From contig NW_019773847.1 in the NCBI RefSeq assembly GCF_001039355.2, positions 590,970 to 652,969 of the forward strand: DNA of 62,000 nt, written 5' to 3'. The notes beneath the pieces were generated by a model. It was not told the origin of the DNA and did no database searches. It saw only the letters and a program-made list of their open reading frames with translations. Source of the DNA: Lingula anatina (taxonomy: Eukaryota; Brachiopoda; Lingulata; Lingulida; Lingulidae). The position numbers and the translations under genes were made by a program. This document shows, piece after piece, positions 14,533 through 28,145 of the stretch. Each line of letters starts with the position of its first letter. The first letter of the stretch is position 1.

Positions 14533-15702
14533 ACAGAACAAAAACTGCACTAAAATGATATACCAAAGAGTTTTTATTCAAGGGTAGAACCGCAACAAAA
14601 CCTAACTCTTCTTTCGACTGCCATCTGTCCTTGGATTAGTCCCGAGGGTCACAGCAGATTGCATTTATATTATCAGAAAAAGATTCTAAGAGTTTACGGT
14701 GAGTTTTTTTATGTACCTCACCAAATAACTTTATAACATTAATGCATTTACCGAATTGCCAATTGTAAGGAACATTAACTTCTGACAGCGGATGTTGTTC
14801 AAATTTGATGAGCGGACTCGCGCTGTCTTTCTAAATCAAAATGGAGAGGTGCGTATTCCTGTATTCTTTGTGCCATTCTTTATTTTCTCATGAACCGTTC
14901 ATCATTTACAAGACAATCAAAGCAACATTGTTAGCGAACTTGTTTCCATTTAAGAAAAAATATTGTCAATACTTATTATATTTTGTCATGGGGCGGTTTT
15001 TTTATTTTTAAATATTTAGTATCAATGCGAAATGAGTATGTATTATTATTAATATATAACATAAACCATGGTGCCATTTAAAGCAGATGATCAAACCTAG
15101 AACACCACCATTATTGCATTATTGTATATGTGTATCTCCTTTTCCTGAAAACAGAGTAGAGCGTAATTTATCAACTTCTTATTTCAAATGAAGTTTTAAG
15201 TATTTTGTCTATTTGTTTTGTAGTAGAGACGGTACACAAGAGTGTATAGGAAGTGATTGATTTAGATTAGGGGAATACTGGTGTAAATATTTAAATATTT
15301 TATCAGAAAAAAATGTTTTCCATAGGGAAATAGAGGAGAAACTGATTGCTAATTCTGTCTTATATCAACATAACATGTGATTTTAATATGAGCAAATGTA
15401 GATGTAAAATATTTGAGCAAATCTATTTTGCTGAACAGGTAAATAGTAATAAATCCACAACCCTTTATCAGAAATTGTTTGTTTGTTAGGTTGTACAATC
15501 GTTGGGTAATGTTGACACTGACTGTTTACACAATTCTTAATGTGGACGACAGTGGAGGCGGGCAGAGAAGGGTTTAAAATATATTCAATGGAGGCGGGAA
15601 AATTATTAAATGAATTCTATTGAGTTGCATAAAAAAAAACAGAGCAGGAAAGAGAAAAGAAAATATAAAAATTGTTTTGAATGGAGATCAGCTGCCAAAA
15701 AA
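14533..15702 (+). other. FoxA 3'UTR and downstream flank
   Basis: AT-rich, with no ORF of note. The first AATAAA on the FoxA strand that I see is at 15448-15453, which would give a 3'UTR of about 0.9 kb. A second lies at 16246-16251 inside the duplicated segment. Confidence 0.45.
15448..15453 (+). terminator. Candidate FoxA polyadenylation signal
   Basis: An AATAAA hexamer 0.9 kb after the FoxA stop codon. No transcript evidence is available. Confidence 0.3.
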
Positions 15703-18174
15703 ATATAAAAGGGATTAATTTTGTAATTTTCAAATCACGGACATTTACAATATATGTATACCAAATATTGAAAAAGAAGACGTATAATTTGGATCACTGC
15801 AGCTTTTCACCTTATTGCTTTAAGACTTTATGATGAACAAACTCCTTCAACAAGTTGGCAACATATTTTAGAGAAAGAGCTGATACGAGTTTGGGAAAAT
15901 GAACTTTCGAGCAATATTTACCTTTTTTTTACTTTTTGGTTGCAAGAGTGAATAATTTGCTGATAGTCTGTGTCAGTTTAACTCGAATTCTTTTTGAATC
16001 ATTTCTATCTACAGTTCAAGCACACATACGAAATAGTTTGAAGTGAGTTAACTCCACGTCCACAGTTTTAGGGTGTTTCATTAAGGTTAGATTTCACAAA
16101 CAAACCTCACCCTTACCAAATGTCCTGGTAAAATCCAATTGATAGCCCTACATTCAAAAATGTTTGTTGAGATTATGATATATGAAAATATGATGAGAAA
16201 TGTAATTGCCTGACCGTCATGTGTTTATAGTTCTTTTGAAGCTACAATAAAACACAATTATAACGCCCCTATTAACACTCATGTGACTTCAAATGAACGT
16301 TGTGTTCATGTCTTTCTTTTCCACAGAAAGTGAAGAATACGCAATTTCGAAAATATATAATTTCACTCAGACAGTTAGCAGACATATTTAGTGATCTTCA
16401 AGGGAAATGTTCTTCATAAATGCAGGACAGCCATTCCCACAGTGTGTGTCATATCTCCTGCCATGCAAGCTAGGACTTTATCTTCCTAGCCTCCGCGCTG
16501 TTGATGCCGTCACTATCAGTCGCGGATGCGTTGCTAGGTTCACCGGGCTTTTACCTTTGACGCGTGCGATAAGACTATGATAAATTCCTCGACCTGCTAG
16601 CGCGCCTTGGGTAACAGCCCTTCTCGCTATCGAATCCAGCTTATTTTGAGCCGACTCAATAGGGCCAACAAAACCTGACTCAGTTTCCTGCAAAAAGGAA
16701 GGCGATTAATGAAATTCCTGATTTGGGACCCTTACTGCTATCAAGGCTTATATTAATCACGCATGATACTAATCGAGACTTGGAAGCCCGAACATCTGCA
16801 AAGCGACGCACGTTTCAGTCTGAAACACAACCTTCGTTTTACCTTTAATGACAGGTTTTTCTTTTCTTATGATGCTAAATATAGTGTCAAGTGATACATA
16901 CTATTTTCGATTTTTACTTTTGGTTTTTTCTTCTAAACAGGATAATATCGCAAGATTCAAACAGGACTTCAAAATGACAGACAATGTCCTACCCGAAGCC
17001 ACAGCGGATTAAAAATAATTATTCGAGGTTCATTTTCCCTTTTCACTTTGCAACAATGCTCCCCTGATGTGAAACCATTGAATAATTAATTTGAAACCCA
17101 TGATAACAATAAGAAACGAGTTAAATTATTCTCGCCCTCAGATGCCCTTTTTTATGCGATGGCTTCCTGATTTACATTAGAGTATTTTTTTTCCAATCTA
17201 CTTTCATTTTTATTTGCAACTATTTGAATTGATGATTTTTTGTGTAAGCACAAGGAAGTTAAAAAAACCTAATGCATGCAAAAGTTTAGAACTGAGAATG
17301 AATGAATGAGAAAATTGCAAGACTGCAAAATTACAACCGGCCCAAAGTATGAATAAGATATTAATGAAATCTACACGACACCTTAGATTTTTATATTCAT
17401 CCTTAACATTTTATTTTCATATAATTTGATATCATAAGCGGGCATGGATATGTATATCAGAAAAAAATATGCCTATATCTTATAACTGCTAGCACGATAA
17501 GACGCGCAAATTGTTGATTCAACATATCTATTTTCAGCTCTATTTTCTATCTTATTTGGTTTCATTATCGAAGAATTTTCATATAATAGACGCGAGTTGT
17601 TTAATGAAATGATAAATGTGTCCACTTATATTCTTCCTAAAATTAAGTTAAATCTCATTCGCTGATGATTTAAGTGAGTTTAACAAAAAAAGTTAATAAA
17701 ATAGATAAAAATAATTTAAAAGCAATTATAAATGATAAATATATATTACAATTACTTGACAAGATGTTTAACTTTTTTTAACCTTTACATCATTATCGTC
17801 GCAATTATTTGCCTTTTTTTGTACAAGCCTAAAATATAATTTCCCCTTTCTATCTACATGTATGTATATGGATACAGACAACTATGTATATTTGTATATA
17901 TATTCCACGGTTCCCATAGGGGATTCTATGTAGAGATGTTCTCATGCCCTTTTGGTATTGACAAATGAGATAACTATAATCTCAGTCGCACAAACACACA
18001 TTATCTTAACAGAATAAGGTGACACAGAACTTCAAGTTACTCCGGAACCATTTAAGTGACTGGGTAGGGCTGGTGTTAGTCCTTTTCTTCCTGGCCAACA
18101 TGTTGAAGTAGGCCGCGATAAATTTTTTCATGACTTCGTAATTTTGATAAAAACTTTTTCTGTGAAACCATACG
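15703..18174. repeat. 2.47-kb direct duplication, copy A
   Basis: The segment matches 18304-20769 along its full length in the same orientation, with scattered substitutions and 1-3 base indels. Differences are denser in the first 400 bases and sparse in the middle. It contains no gene I recognise. The short ORF on the minus strand at 16478-16693 recurs identically in copy B. See the findings for the allele-misassembly alternative. Confidence 0.95.
16485..16764. promoter_or_regulatory. Invariant 280-bp block in copy A (candidate conserved element or micro-ORF)
   Basis: These 280 bases are identical to 19088-19367, while flanking sequence of the two copies differs every few tens of bases. The block is GC- and CpG-richer than its surroundings and includes an AP-1 site TGACTCA at 16676-16682. 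The minus strand carries a 71-codon ORF (16693 to 16478) with no recognised domain. A constrained regulatory element 2 kb 3' of FoxA is the favoured reading; a small coding exon is possible. Confidence 0.4.
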
Positions 18175-18238
18175 CGNAAAAAAAAAAAAAAAATTTTTTA
18201 AAAGTAGATAAACGCAAAAAAAAAAAAAAAAAAAAAAA

Positions 18239-18303
<65 letters not shown>
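18175..18303. repeat. Low-complexity junction between the two duplicate copies, with the only N
   Basis: It consists of an ambiguous base at 18177, a poly(A) run, a short unique piece, about 24 A, then about 30 AT units leading straight into copy B. Sequence quality here is likely poor. Confidence 0.9.
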
Positions 18304-18312
<9 letters not shown>

Positions 18313-20769
18313 GGATTAATTTTGTAATTTTCAAATCTCGGACATTTACAATATATGTATACCAAATATTCAAAAAGAAGACGTATAATTTGGATCACTG
18401 CAGCTTTTCACCTTATTGCTTTAAGACTTTATGATGAACAAACTCCTTCAACAAGTTGGCAACATATTTTAGAGAAAGAGCTGATACGAGTTTGGGAAAA
18501 TGAACTTCCGTGCAGTGTTTACCTTTTTTTTCACTTTTTGGTTGCAAGAGTGAATAATTTGCTAATAGTCTTTGTCAGTTTAACTCGAATTCTTTTTGAA
18601 TCATTTCTATCTACAGTTCAAGCACACATACGAAATAATTTAAAGTGAGTTAACTCTACGTCCACAGTTTTACTAAGGTGTTTTATTAAGGTTAGATTTC
18701 ATAAACAAACCTCACCCTTACCAAATGTCCTGGTAAAATCCAATTGATAGCCCTACATTCAAAAATGTTTGTTGAGGTATGATATTATGAAAATATGATG
18801 AGAAATGTAGTCTCCTGACCGTCATGTGTTTATAGTTCTTTTGAAGCTACAATAAAACTCAATTATAACGCCCCTATAATACTCATGTGACTTCAAATGA
18901 ACGTTGTGTTCATGTCTTTCTTTTCCACAGAAAGTGAAGAATACGCAATTTCGAAAATATATATTTCACTCAGACAGTTAGCAGACATATTTAGTGAACT
19001 TCAAGGGAAATTTTCTTCATAAATGCAGGACAGCCATTCCCACAGTGTGTGTCATATCTCCTGCCATACAAGTTAGGACTTTATCTGCCTAGCCTCCGCG
19101 CTGTTGATGCCGTCACTATCAGTCGCGGATGCGTTGCTAGGTTCACCGGGCTTTTACCTTTGACGCGTGCGATAAGACTATGATAAATTCCTCGACCTGC
19201 TAGCGCGCCTTGGGTAACAGCCCTTCTCGCTATCGAATCCAGCTTATTTTGAGCCGACTCAATAGGGCCAACAAAACCTGACTCAGTTTCCTGCAAAAAG
19301 GAAGGCGATTAATGAAATTCCTGATTTGGGACCCTTACTGCTATCAAGGCTTATATTAATCACGCATAATACTAATCAAGACTTGGAAGCCCGAACATCT
19401 GCAAAGCGACGCACGTTTCAGTCTGAAACACAACCTTCGTTTTACCTTTAATGACAGGTTTTTCTTTTCTTATGATGCTAAATATAGTGTCAAGTGATAC
19501 ATAATATTTTCGATTTTTACTTTTGGTTTTTCTTCTAAACAGGATAATATCGCAAGATTCAAACAGAACTTCAAAATGACAGACAATGTCCTACCCGAAG
19601 CCACAGCGGATTAAAAATAATTATTCGAGGTTCATTTTCCCTTTTCAATTTGCAACAATGCTCCCCTGATGTGAAACCATTGAATAATTAATTTGAAACC
19701 CATGATAACAATAAGAAACGAGTTAATTTATTCTCGCCCTCAGATGCCCTTTTTTATGCGAAGGCTTCCTGATTTACATTCGAGTAATTTTTTCCAATCT
19801 ACTCTCATTTTTATTTGCAACTATTTGAATTGATGATTTTTTGTGTAAGCACAAGGAAGTAAAAAAACCTAATGCATGCAAAAGTTTAGAACTGAGAATG
19901 AATGAGAAAATTGCAAGACTGCAAAATTACAACCGGCCCAAAGTCTGAATAAGATATTAATGAAATCTACACGACACCTTAGATTTTTATATGCAGCCTT
20001 AACATTTTATTTTCATATAATTTGATATCATAAGCGGGCATGGATATGTATATCAGAAAAAAAATATGCCTATATCTTATAACTACTAGCACGATAAGAC
20101 GCGCAAATTGTTGATTCAACATATCTATTTTCAGCTCTATTTTCTATCTTATTTGGTTTTATTATCGAAGAGTTATCATATAATAGACGCGAGTTGTTTA
20201 ATGAAATGATAAATGCGTCCACTTATATTCTTCCTAAAATTAAGTTAAATCTCATTCGCTGATGATTTAAGTGAGTTTAACAAAAAAAGTTAATAAAATA
20301 TATAAAAATAATTTAAAAGCAATTATAAATGATAAATATATATTACAATTACTTGACAAGATGTTTAACTTTTTTTACCTTTACATCATTATCGTCGCAA
20401 TTATTTGCCTTTTTTTGTACAAGCCTAAAATATAATTTCCCTTTTCTATCTACATGTGTGTATATGGATACAGACAACTATGTATATTTGTATATATATT
20501 CCACGGTTCCCATAGAGGATTCTATGTAGAGATGTTCTCATGCCCTTTTGGTATTGACAAATGAGATAACTATAATCTCAGTCGCACAAACACACATTAT
20601 CTTAACAGAATAAGGTGACACAGAACTTCAAGTTACTCCGGAACCATTTAAGTGACTAGGTAGGGCTTGTGTAAGTCCTTTTCTTCCTGGCCAACATGTT
20701 GAAGTAGGCCGCGATATTTTTTCATTACTTCGTAATTTTGATAAAAACTTTTTTCTGTGAAACCATACG
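18304..20769. repeat. 2.47-kb direct duplication, copy B
   Basis: Second copy of 15703-18174, offset by about 2.6 kb. It ends at the same point of the unit (TACG at 20766-20769), after which unique sequence continues. Confidence 0.95.
19088..19367. promoter_or_regulatory. Invariant 280-bp block in copy B
   Basis: Exact counterpart of 16485-16764, including the AP-1 site and the 71-codon minus-strand ORF (19296 to 19081). Confidence 0.4.
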
Positions 20770-21460
20770 AGATAAGAATAACACGGAATGTGAGTCATAA
20801 TTTTGTTTTACTGGGACACATTTTTGTGAGAAAAAAACACTGTTTTTGTATAAAAAGCCCGTCTGTCGAAATTACAATTGCGAACTGAAAATATGTGTAA
20901 TGTAACCGTTGCCTCAGATTACTAGTATGCAGATCGCTTAGTCTATAAAACATAATGCAAATAGAAAACAAACTTGAACTCTGCGATGTTAGATAAATGT
21001 TTTGAACTGCTATGTCATTTGTTGTAATTGCTTGGCACACCATTGCATATTCATTTATCCCACTTGTGGTGTGTGTATAGACACAAAGAAGTAAACATTT
21101 TCATACCAATTTGTGTGAAGTTAGGTCATATCAGAAAGTTACAAGATAGGAACAGTACACATTATAAAACGTTTGTTTCGATTCTTGTACTGTGTGAGTT
21201 AGATAAGGAAAAGTGATCTTTACGCTTGTCCAAATTTACACAGTTGAAGGGGTTTTAGACACAGCTCAAATACGGTGATCAGCCTGTGTATATATTCTTC
21301 CAGATTATCTTCATATTTCTCAAAATTTTATCGGGTAATGTACAAATCGCATTGCTCTGAAGAGTGGAGATCTACGAGAGGGAGACAAAAACTGAAAAGG
21401 ACCCAGTTTAACAGCTTTTTAGGGAAGGTAAGAAAAACACGCGTGATTATTCAGACGTTT
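20770..21460. other. Intergenic DNA, no gene recognised
   Basis: Short ORFs only, with no domain or splice context. No repeat was recognised. Confidence 0.45.
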
Positions 21461-22450
21461 TAGGTGCGTGTCAGTTTATGAATATGGCGGCGAAAAATTT
21501 TCCCGCCACATTTTTACCGTCTGTCGGACTAGAGGACCCAGTCAGTTGCAGGTGCGATAGTAAGGGCAGAGGCCATAACGTATCTTATCACTTGCCACCA
21601 CAGATTTAATATATAAAGCGATATATTTATGACAATCAAACATCCAGTCAACAGCTAAGTGCTGGATTTTCCGATAGTCGCAAATGCCATATTTATGACA
21701 TTTACAGCTGTCAACTCCGCAAAGTCTTTAAAGATAAAGCAAATACGCTGCCAGAAACGTGTGCTTTACGAACTGGATATGATCAAATTAGAACCAGGCG
21801 CTGACATAAGATTGTGTATTATCAACTGACGTGAAAATTGTTTCGCAACGATTCTTTTTTCTTTCTTTCCACTTCGCCTTGTTCATTTTGTTTTCCTCTT
21901 ATTCCTCCTTTCCGTTAATTGCTGCCTCACGGCCGAATATTAATATTTTTGAATCGAAAAAAAAATCTTAGACACGAGCAACCCAGACACTCGTGTTGCT
22001 TAAGTAATCTCCAAGGCCCACCTGTGTGAGTCAGCAAAACACTTCTTTTTCGAGACAAGTGTGCAACCGCGCACACCACCCACATTCTTGGAGAGATTAT
22101 AAAGGGCAGGATCTATCAAAATACAATGCTGCTAAAATAAATCCCATTTTATGCCGATTGGGTGGTAATTAAAGCCGACCTCAGGAAGACAATGCCAGCG
22201 GTTTATCCCACACACCTAAACCATTAAGACCGTGTTAATTTAATCGCGGATCGAGTGTAGAACGTTAAGCGGGCTACCTGCAATAGGGCCTAATCCCCTC
22301 ACACGGACCACCACCTTGGAAGAGCGGGATAAACCTTCCCCGGTCCAGGCCAGAGTTCATTTGCTTTTCTGGCCATTTACCTGGGACAAGGCTGAGAGGC
22401 GGGAAATGAGAAAATGAGAAAAACGAGATGAAAGATAGAGTTAAAATAAA
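21461..22450. promoter_or_regulatory. Candidate regulatory island 7-8 kb 3' of FoxA
   Basis: About 1 kb of higher-complexity, non-coding sequence. It includes an E2F-like TTTCCCGCC near 21499, a GATA-type AGATAA near 21731, a homeodomain TAATTA at 22166-22171, a TTAATTTAATC stretch near 22235 and a T-box half-site (CACACCT) near 22210. No ORF spans it. The dense, varied motif content resembles a developmental enhancer. Inference only. Confidence 0.35.
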
Positions 22451-24230
22451 TGCCAAAGCGTCTGCATACATCATTAAAAAAATCCAAGATTAAATAGTAG
22501 TGACTAATACTGAATATAAAAACAATCACTAGAGAAATTGTAGGAGTATAATTATTGCGAATTAAATTTTACATTTAATAGATGTATATAGCAGACAATA
22601 ATGATAAAAAATAAACAGTCCAAATTAGATACTATTTCTACGAATTAAACGTTGATAAAAGAGGACCAAATGATATGCAAAATATTCTACAATCATGCAG
22701 GTAAGAACTTTGTTAGCCACGTCAAACAATCGGCTTTTTCACACAGTCCATCTCAGGTAGACCTTGACGCTAAAGATAATTACTTTGGACAGATGTTTGA
22801 TAGAATTTCTCCTCTAGCTTCATCAATTCTCGTTTAAGTAGATGATATATAGGTTGATAAGCGTTGTATTATTCACATTTCCACGTTTAAGAATTTCCAA
22901 GCAACCCCATGTTAATGTTGAGTATTGATTGCTGTGAGATGGAGAGAATCGATATATCGTATCTTCTGCCGTTCAATTCGCATCATGGTTCAACATGATA
23001 TTAAAAGTACGCCATTATCAGCTTATGTTATTAAATAGAAGACCACTTAGAAATGCGAACTGTCGTAAATTTTAAACACAGTCACGGGGTGTTTGAAATC
23101 GATGAGCATGTCAAGAAATCGAAAAGTTTAGACTAGCCAGATTTATTACTATTTATTTTTTTTTTTGCTGAAATTTAAAGATTATCAAATTGTTTAATTT
23201 TTATAGTTAAAAAATTTAAAAAACATAACAGTTTTAAGCTAATAGGTTGTCTGAAATTAAATGCCGCTAGTGAAATAAGTCGCGAAATAATTCCATGATC
23301 GCGAAGTTGATATCTAAGCATAAGAACTGCGTCTTTAAAGCATGTGTTTATATAACATGAAACCAAACTTTTAGCTTTGTTGTGCGAATACTTGGCCTAA
23401 TTATGAACGCCTATCAAACTCAATGCAAGTTAACAAGTGAACACATACGGTGGGCGGGAGAAGATAACTCTAATTAATATCTTCCACAAAGCGTTAATTA
23501 AGTCGGGTAGTATTTGAAGGCGTATTCAGCAAACATTACCCGGCGGTTTATCAACAAACGTGCATGATTTACCTGGGTTTCCAAATAAAATCGGGTCAAG
23601 ATCCTGAATTTGGGTAAACAGAAAAGGGTAAGCACTTCATATTTTGCAACCAATTAATTTTTCTTTATTAATCTACAGCTGGTTAAGATCGTGGCAATTT
23701 CTTAATTATCCTTAAAATACTTGAGCGAGCTGCTGGAAACCTGAGTATTTCTTCCGCTAAGTTTGCACAAGCACTGCGACGATTCTTAAATTAAGGACAG
23801 GTCTTTCTATTAACTGGAAGGTGCATTATGTCACACTTTCCATATCTTTTCTTTTCAAGTATAAGGATGTGGAAAATAAATGGTGTAATATTTTCCCAAA
23901 TCACAGCCTGTGTTGCCTTTGTTCAATGAAGTGTCTTGGCAGTGTGCATATTCCCATTATTAATTTCGATTGTATTTGTCCTTTCTTTCACATCAATGAT
24001 GTTTCAATTGAACACCTGTATTTAGCGGGCATTTTGGTTAGGTCAGTAGTCATGAATAAAGCAATAGATATTACTTTATATTGTATCTAAAGTCGCTGTA
24101 CACCTTTATTATGGTCTAATCAATATCTCGAACAGGAGGGTAAATATTCAAAGTTTGACATGTTTTATTTTGCTTTGACTAGGTAGGTCAACAAGAGGAA
24201 GTCCAAATAAAAAACCCTTCCATTACTCGT
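22451..24230. other. Intergenic DNA, no gene recognised
   Basis: AT-rich, with short ORFs lacking domains. A small GC-richer patch at about 23440-23640 holds several TTTACC-type words but nothing decisive. Confidence 0.4.
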
Positions 24231-24580
24231 CCAGACACAATGTTAGGTTTGTTTAAGGTCTCAACATACTAAACAATCTCAGCCAGCAAAGAGCGGCTAT
24301 TAGTGTGACCATGGAATGGCGCGCCGGGTCCTAGACCGTGTAATTTTCCAGGTTTAATTCGCATTTGGGGGAGACAGTTCTCTATTCTTCTCTAAAGACA
24401 CCTGCTTCATACCCAGGGGAAGGGTCCCGACCCTGGCTCAATGTCCATAGCTGGCTCCGGAAAGGCGGGAAACGGGGCGCGACCTTGTACGTCATGACGC
24501 AGGTAAGCTCCCGAGGTTCGGGACAGCAATATTTACCCGGTATACCGAAGGCTCCTATACTTGGATCAATGGAATAAGAT
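24231..24580. promoter_or_regulatory. Candidate regulatory island 10 kb 3' of FoxA
   Basis: A GC-rich patch (GGCGCGCC near 24318; back-to-back CRE half-sites in ACGTCATGACG near 24490) ends with a forkhead site TATTTAC at 24530-24536. The surrounding words resemble the promoter motif at 13061. The + strand ORF here (24365-24577, 70 codons) has no recognised domain and is judged incidental. Confidence 0.35.
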
Positions 24581-24867
24581 CTCTCTCTGACCTTACGGCA
24601 GTTGAAAATTTATCAAATTTTTTTTTTTAATTTCATGAACTGGTATCGTTGCTTATCGCGCCTTTACCTAGGGCAGAAATGTTGAAGAGCAAAGTATGGA
24701 TGAGAGAAATTTTACGTCTCTGCCAAGTTTGTTATGTTTGGGGAAAAAAAGGAAAAATTGGAAAGCCTCGGTTGTCTATAATGTCTATAATGGCAATTCC
24801 TAATTGATAAACCTACTTTACCACAAGGGCATAAAGACCTCTGCTTTATCTAAGGTTTATTTCATGC

Positions 24868-24892
24868 TTTTTTTTTTTTTTTGGGGGGGGGG
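24868..24892. repeat. Poly(T)/poly(G) tract
   Basis: About 15 T followed by about 10 G. This is error-prone sequence. Confidence 0.85.
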
Positions 24893-25839
24893 TTGTTTTG
24901 TGTCCCTTTTTTTGTATGTACATTAAAAAGGGAGGGTTACACAATTTAATATAAAATGTCAGAAAAAGGTGAGAATTTAAATCCATTTACCATCGATATT
25001 CTACTTAGAACATAATTGTCAAAAATATGCATTAGGTTTTTAAATGCTTATTTAAGAATCATGACGGAAATTGGTCGTGCTCAAAACCGTCCTTCAGTTG
25101 AATTTACGGATAGTATGCCACATTTCACAATTCTCTTTGTGGTAAGTGGTATTTTCATCAGTAACCTCACTGCAATCAAGGTGAACGATCCCCGAGATGC
25201 CAGTGCCCCGAGAATGTCTCCGAATCAAAAAAAGGTTCATTGATCTAAGATTGAATAAGTTTGGAATCAAAATTAAATGAATGTGCTTTTAGCTTCACTA
25301 GCGCCACTATTACAAAGTTTCCTCTCTGTAGATTTCCACAAACCAAGCGCAATTGTTTAATGGTAATTGATTTTCTTTTCGCATTTTCCGCTAAAAACTT
25401 TCTTGATATGAATGCGGTATATTCTTGACAGATCTACGCATTGTTTCTATTCACTTTCGACATCCTCGCCACACAGCGAAAGCAGGTCTTTGGGGACGAA
25501 CTCACAGCAGTGAAATCCGTACGTTCTATTCATCGTTTCATGTCTTAATTTTCTGATCCTTTTAACGTTTTGTCGATAGACTAATATGAAACATCCCAAT
25601 AACAAGATATCGGTCTGTTCTGTTCCAAGATTAAAGCTGATAATCTAATAAGAATGGCTGTAATTTTATAATAGCTACCCGACTCTGATACCATAATCAA
25701 ATAAAACAATTAATGCTGCCCCTTGAAATGAGTCCAGGAGAGATTGAATTTGCAGCGAGATTGTCTCATCTCGAGTTTCGGAATGATCATTTTCGAAAAT
25801 ATAAAGACGGATCTATTCATCCCCATCTAGGACGACGTC

Positions 25840-25862
25840 TTTTTTTTTTTTTTTTTTTTTTT
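25840..25862. repeat. Poly(T) tract
   Basis: An uninterrupted run of about 23 T. Confidence 0.9.
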
Positions 25863-27937
25863 ATCACCGTAGCTCTGCTTAATCTAGTTCACAAAATTAG
25901 CGTCTTAGTATCTCACCAATATGGTTTCCTTATCAGCACGTTTCCGCACAAACAAGGATAATTAAGCAATAAATTTTTAGATTTGTGCTTGTCGTGGTGT
26001 TCATAAACTACAAATTACCTGCCTAGGTGCTTTTCTGCGTTCTGCTGGCGCGAAATTAACTTCTCGTTTGCACCTCACCGAAGAAGCGGACGTGCAAATA
26101 CAATCCATCATTTTTTCCCATATATTGTTCTTTTCATTTGCCGTCGTTATATATCAATTCAGATGAGTTTGCTTATTAATATAGCAGTCAAACTTTCTCA
26201 TTTCCTGGCATATGCCTTGTTTCAATAATGTGGGAGATGAAGATTTATTTGTTTTTTGCACGTGAAAAATGTGATTTTTTTGCGAAGGTCGTTATCCCTG
26301 CTGCGTATTTGATTTGCCTGACACGAAATTATATTGAGAAAAAATAGGGATAAAAGAAGGACAAATAATTGCAACAAATATTCGAATTTGTACTAATAAG
26401 ATATGCTGATATTCATGTGAAGCGACCTTAGCTTTATAATATTCGTAGTTTCAAGTGAAATACATTCTGTTGGTGTCTAGCAAGAGAGTGAATCAGAATA
26501 TGAAAAGGACGGTAAAAAAACGGATGCACAAAACCTTTTTCAAATAGTCAAATTTATCTATTATTAAACATAAATGCCGTCAACCGAAAACTAAAGGTGA
26601 TTCTTGTTTGGCAAAAGTAACAAAATCGTCGCTAATTTTGTTACAAACGCGGATCAAACATGGTCTTTTCCTTGTCTTTGAACGGTCAAGCGCACGAACT
26701 CTCAAACCATCATAGGCTGGTATTTGCTGACTGCACGGCCGATTAGGTTGCTCGGTGGCCTGCATCGACCACAACATAGGGGCTGAATGCAGGACGCGCC
26801 CTTCAGCTCTTTAATCAAATATTTTTAGACTGACCCCTTACTAGATTACACAAGCTTTTTGACTTTAATCACTTGAATGCGTTTCCATAAAACCACTGCT
26901 TTTAATCCAACCGTTTATCTTGGTGTCAACTGCTTAAATGATTGATCGCCAGCTCAAAACTAACAATATATATGGTAGTATTTAACGATATTCTTTTATC
27001 TTTGATTTTCCTCGGATTAATATTTGTCCTCGTGCGGCGGTGAATCGCTCGTAAATCATAACGCATTGATAAAGCTGCCACAATTGAACGATGTTGCTTA
27101 CATATTTATAAAATTTGTTTAGACATTTCATTCACGCTATTTACTTGCTACAAATTCACAAACACTCAGTGTAAATATGCATATTCATCGAACATATTTG
27201 AAATTTTCATTTTAGCTATTGACATGAGATATGGCCGTATTTGATCTCATGTCCTCATGCAAATAGGTGGGTAAATGTTTTCAGTAATTTTAAAGATTGA
27301 CTTGAACTATCGGCACACACTTTGATAGGTAGCTCACACACATTAACTCATTCACCGAGGCGAGGCGGTATCTACGCTCAGATAAGCCCAGTCAATCACT
27401 TCAGTAATGACTGAAAAGGATCGCCACGCCGACGTGACATGGAAAGAAAATGGCGGACAAGCCAGAAAACAGTTGTGAGCGATTTTAATATTTTGGCTGG
27501 AAATTAATCATCAGTATTTAATGTATGACAAGTGACTTTATTTTCTGATATGAAAATGTGTCAATTAACCACATGCCGCCTGTTCTTTAAGACATCCTGA
27601 TAATAATATAAACTTATCAAAATAGATAAAAAACAGACTAGAATTGTAAATACATGTATGAAGAATAGAATAAATGATGACTATTGCAGTGCATGAAGTA
27701 TCTAATAGAATGCAAATGCAAATACGAGTAATGATAAAAGATATAGTAAATAAATAGATTTAAAATATTTCATTATAATACAGTTAAAAAAGACGAATTG
27801 ACCAGAGAAAATAGAGTCTAATTAAGGCTTTCATAAACAATCACGTGAAACTGGAATAATTTTCAAAACATCATTTATTAAATATGAAAATATATGCTTC
27901 TTTTATACATAGACCCATGGTGCTTGTAATAATCTTC

Positions 27938-28000
<63 letters not shown>
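27938..28000. repeat. (TAT)n microsatellite
   Basis: About 21 uninterrupted trinucleotide units. Confidence 0.95.
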
Positions 28001-28060
28001 CAGCACGCCCATAAGAAAAATATGAAGCTCCCGAAAAATCGGGAAGGCTTAAATTATGGT

Positions 28061-28145
28061 ATTTTTGTGAATATTTTATATTATCGTGAATATTTTATAT
28101 TACATATTACATAGAAATAAACTAAATATTACATAGAAATACACA
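28061..28145. repeat. Short tandem duplications, AT-rich
   Basis: A 19-bp unit, GTGAATATTTTATATTAYC-like, occurs twice and is followed by two copies of an ATTACATAGAAATA word. Confidence 0.6.

Noticed and set aside
18128-18434. ORFs made of Ile-Tyr repeats
   Set aside because: Translation of an (AT)n microsatellite next to poly(A).
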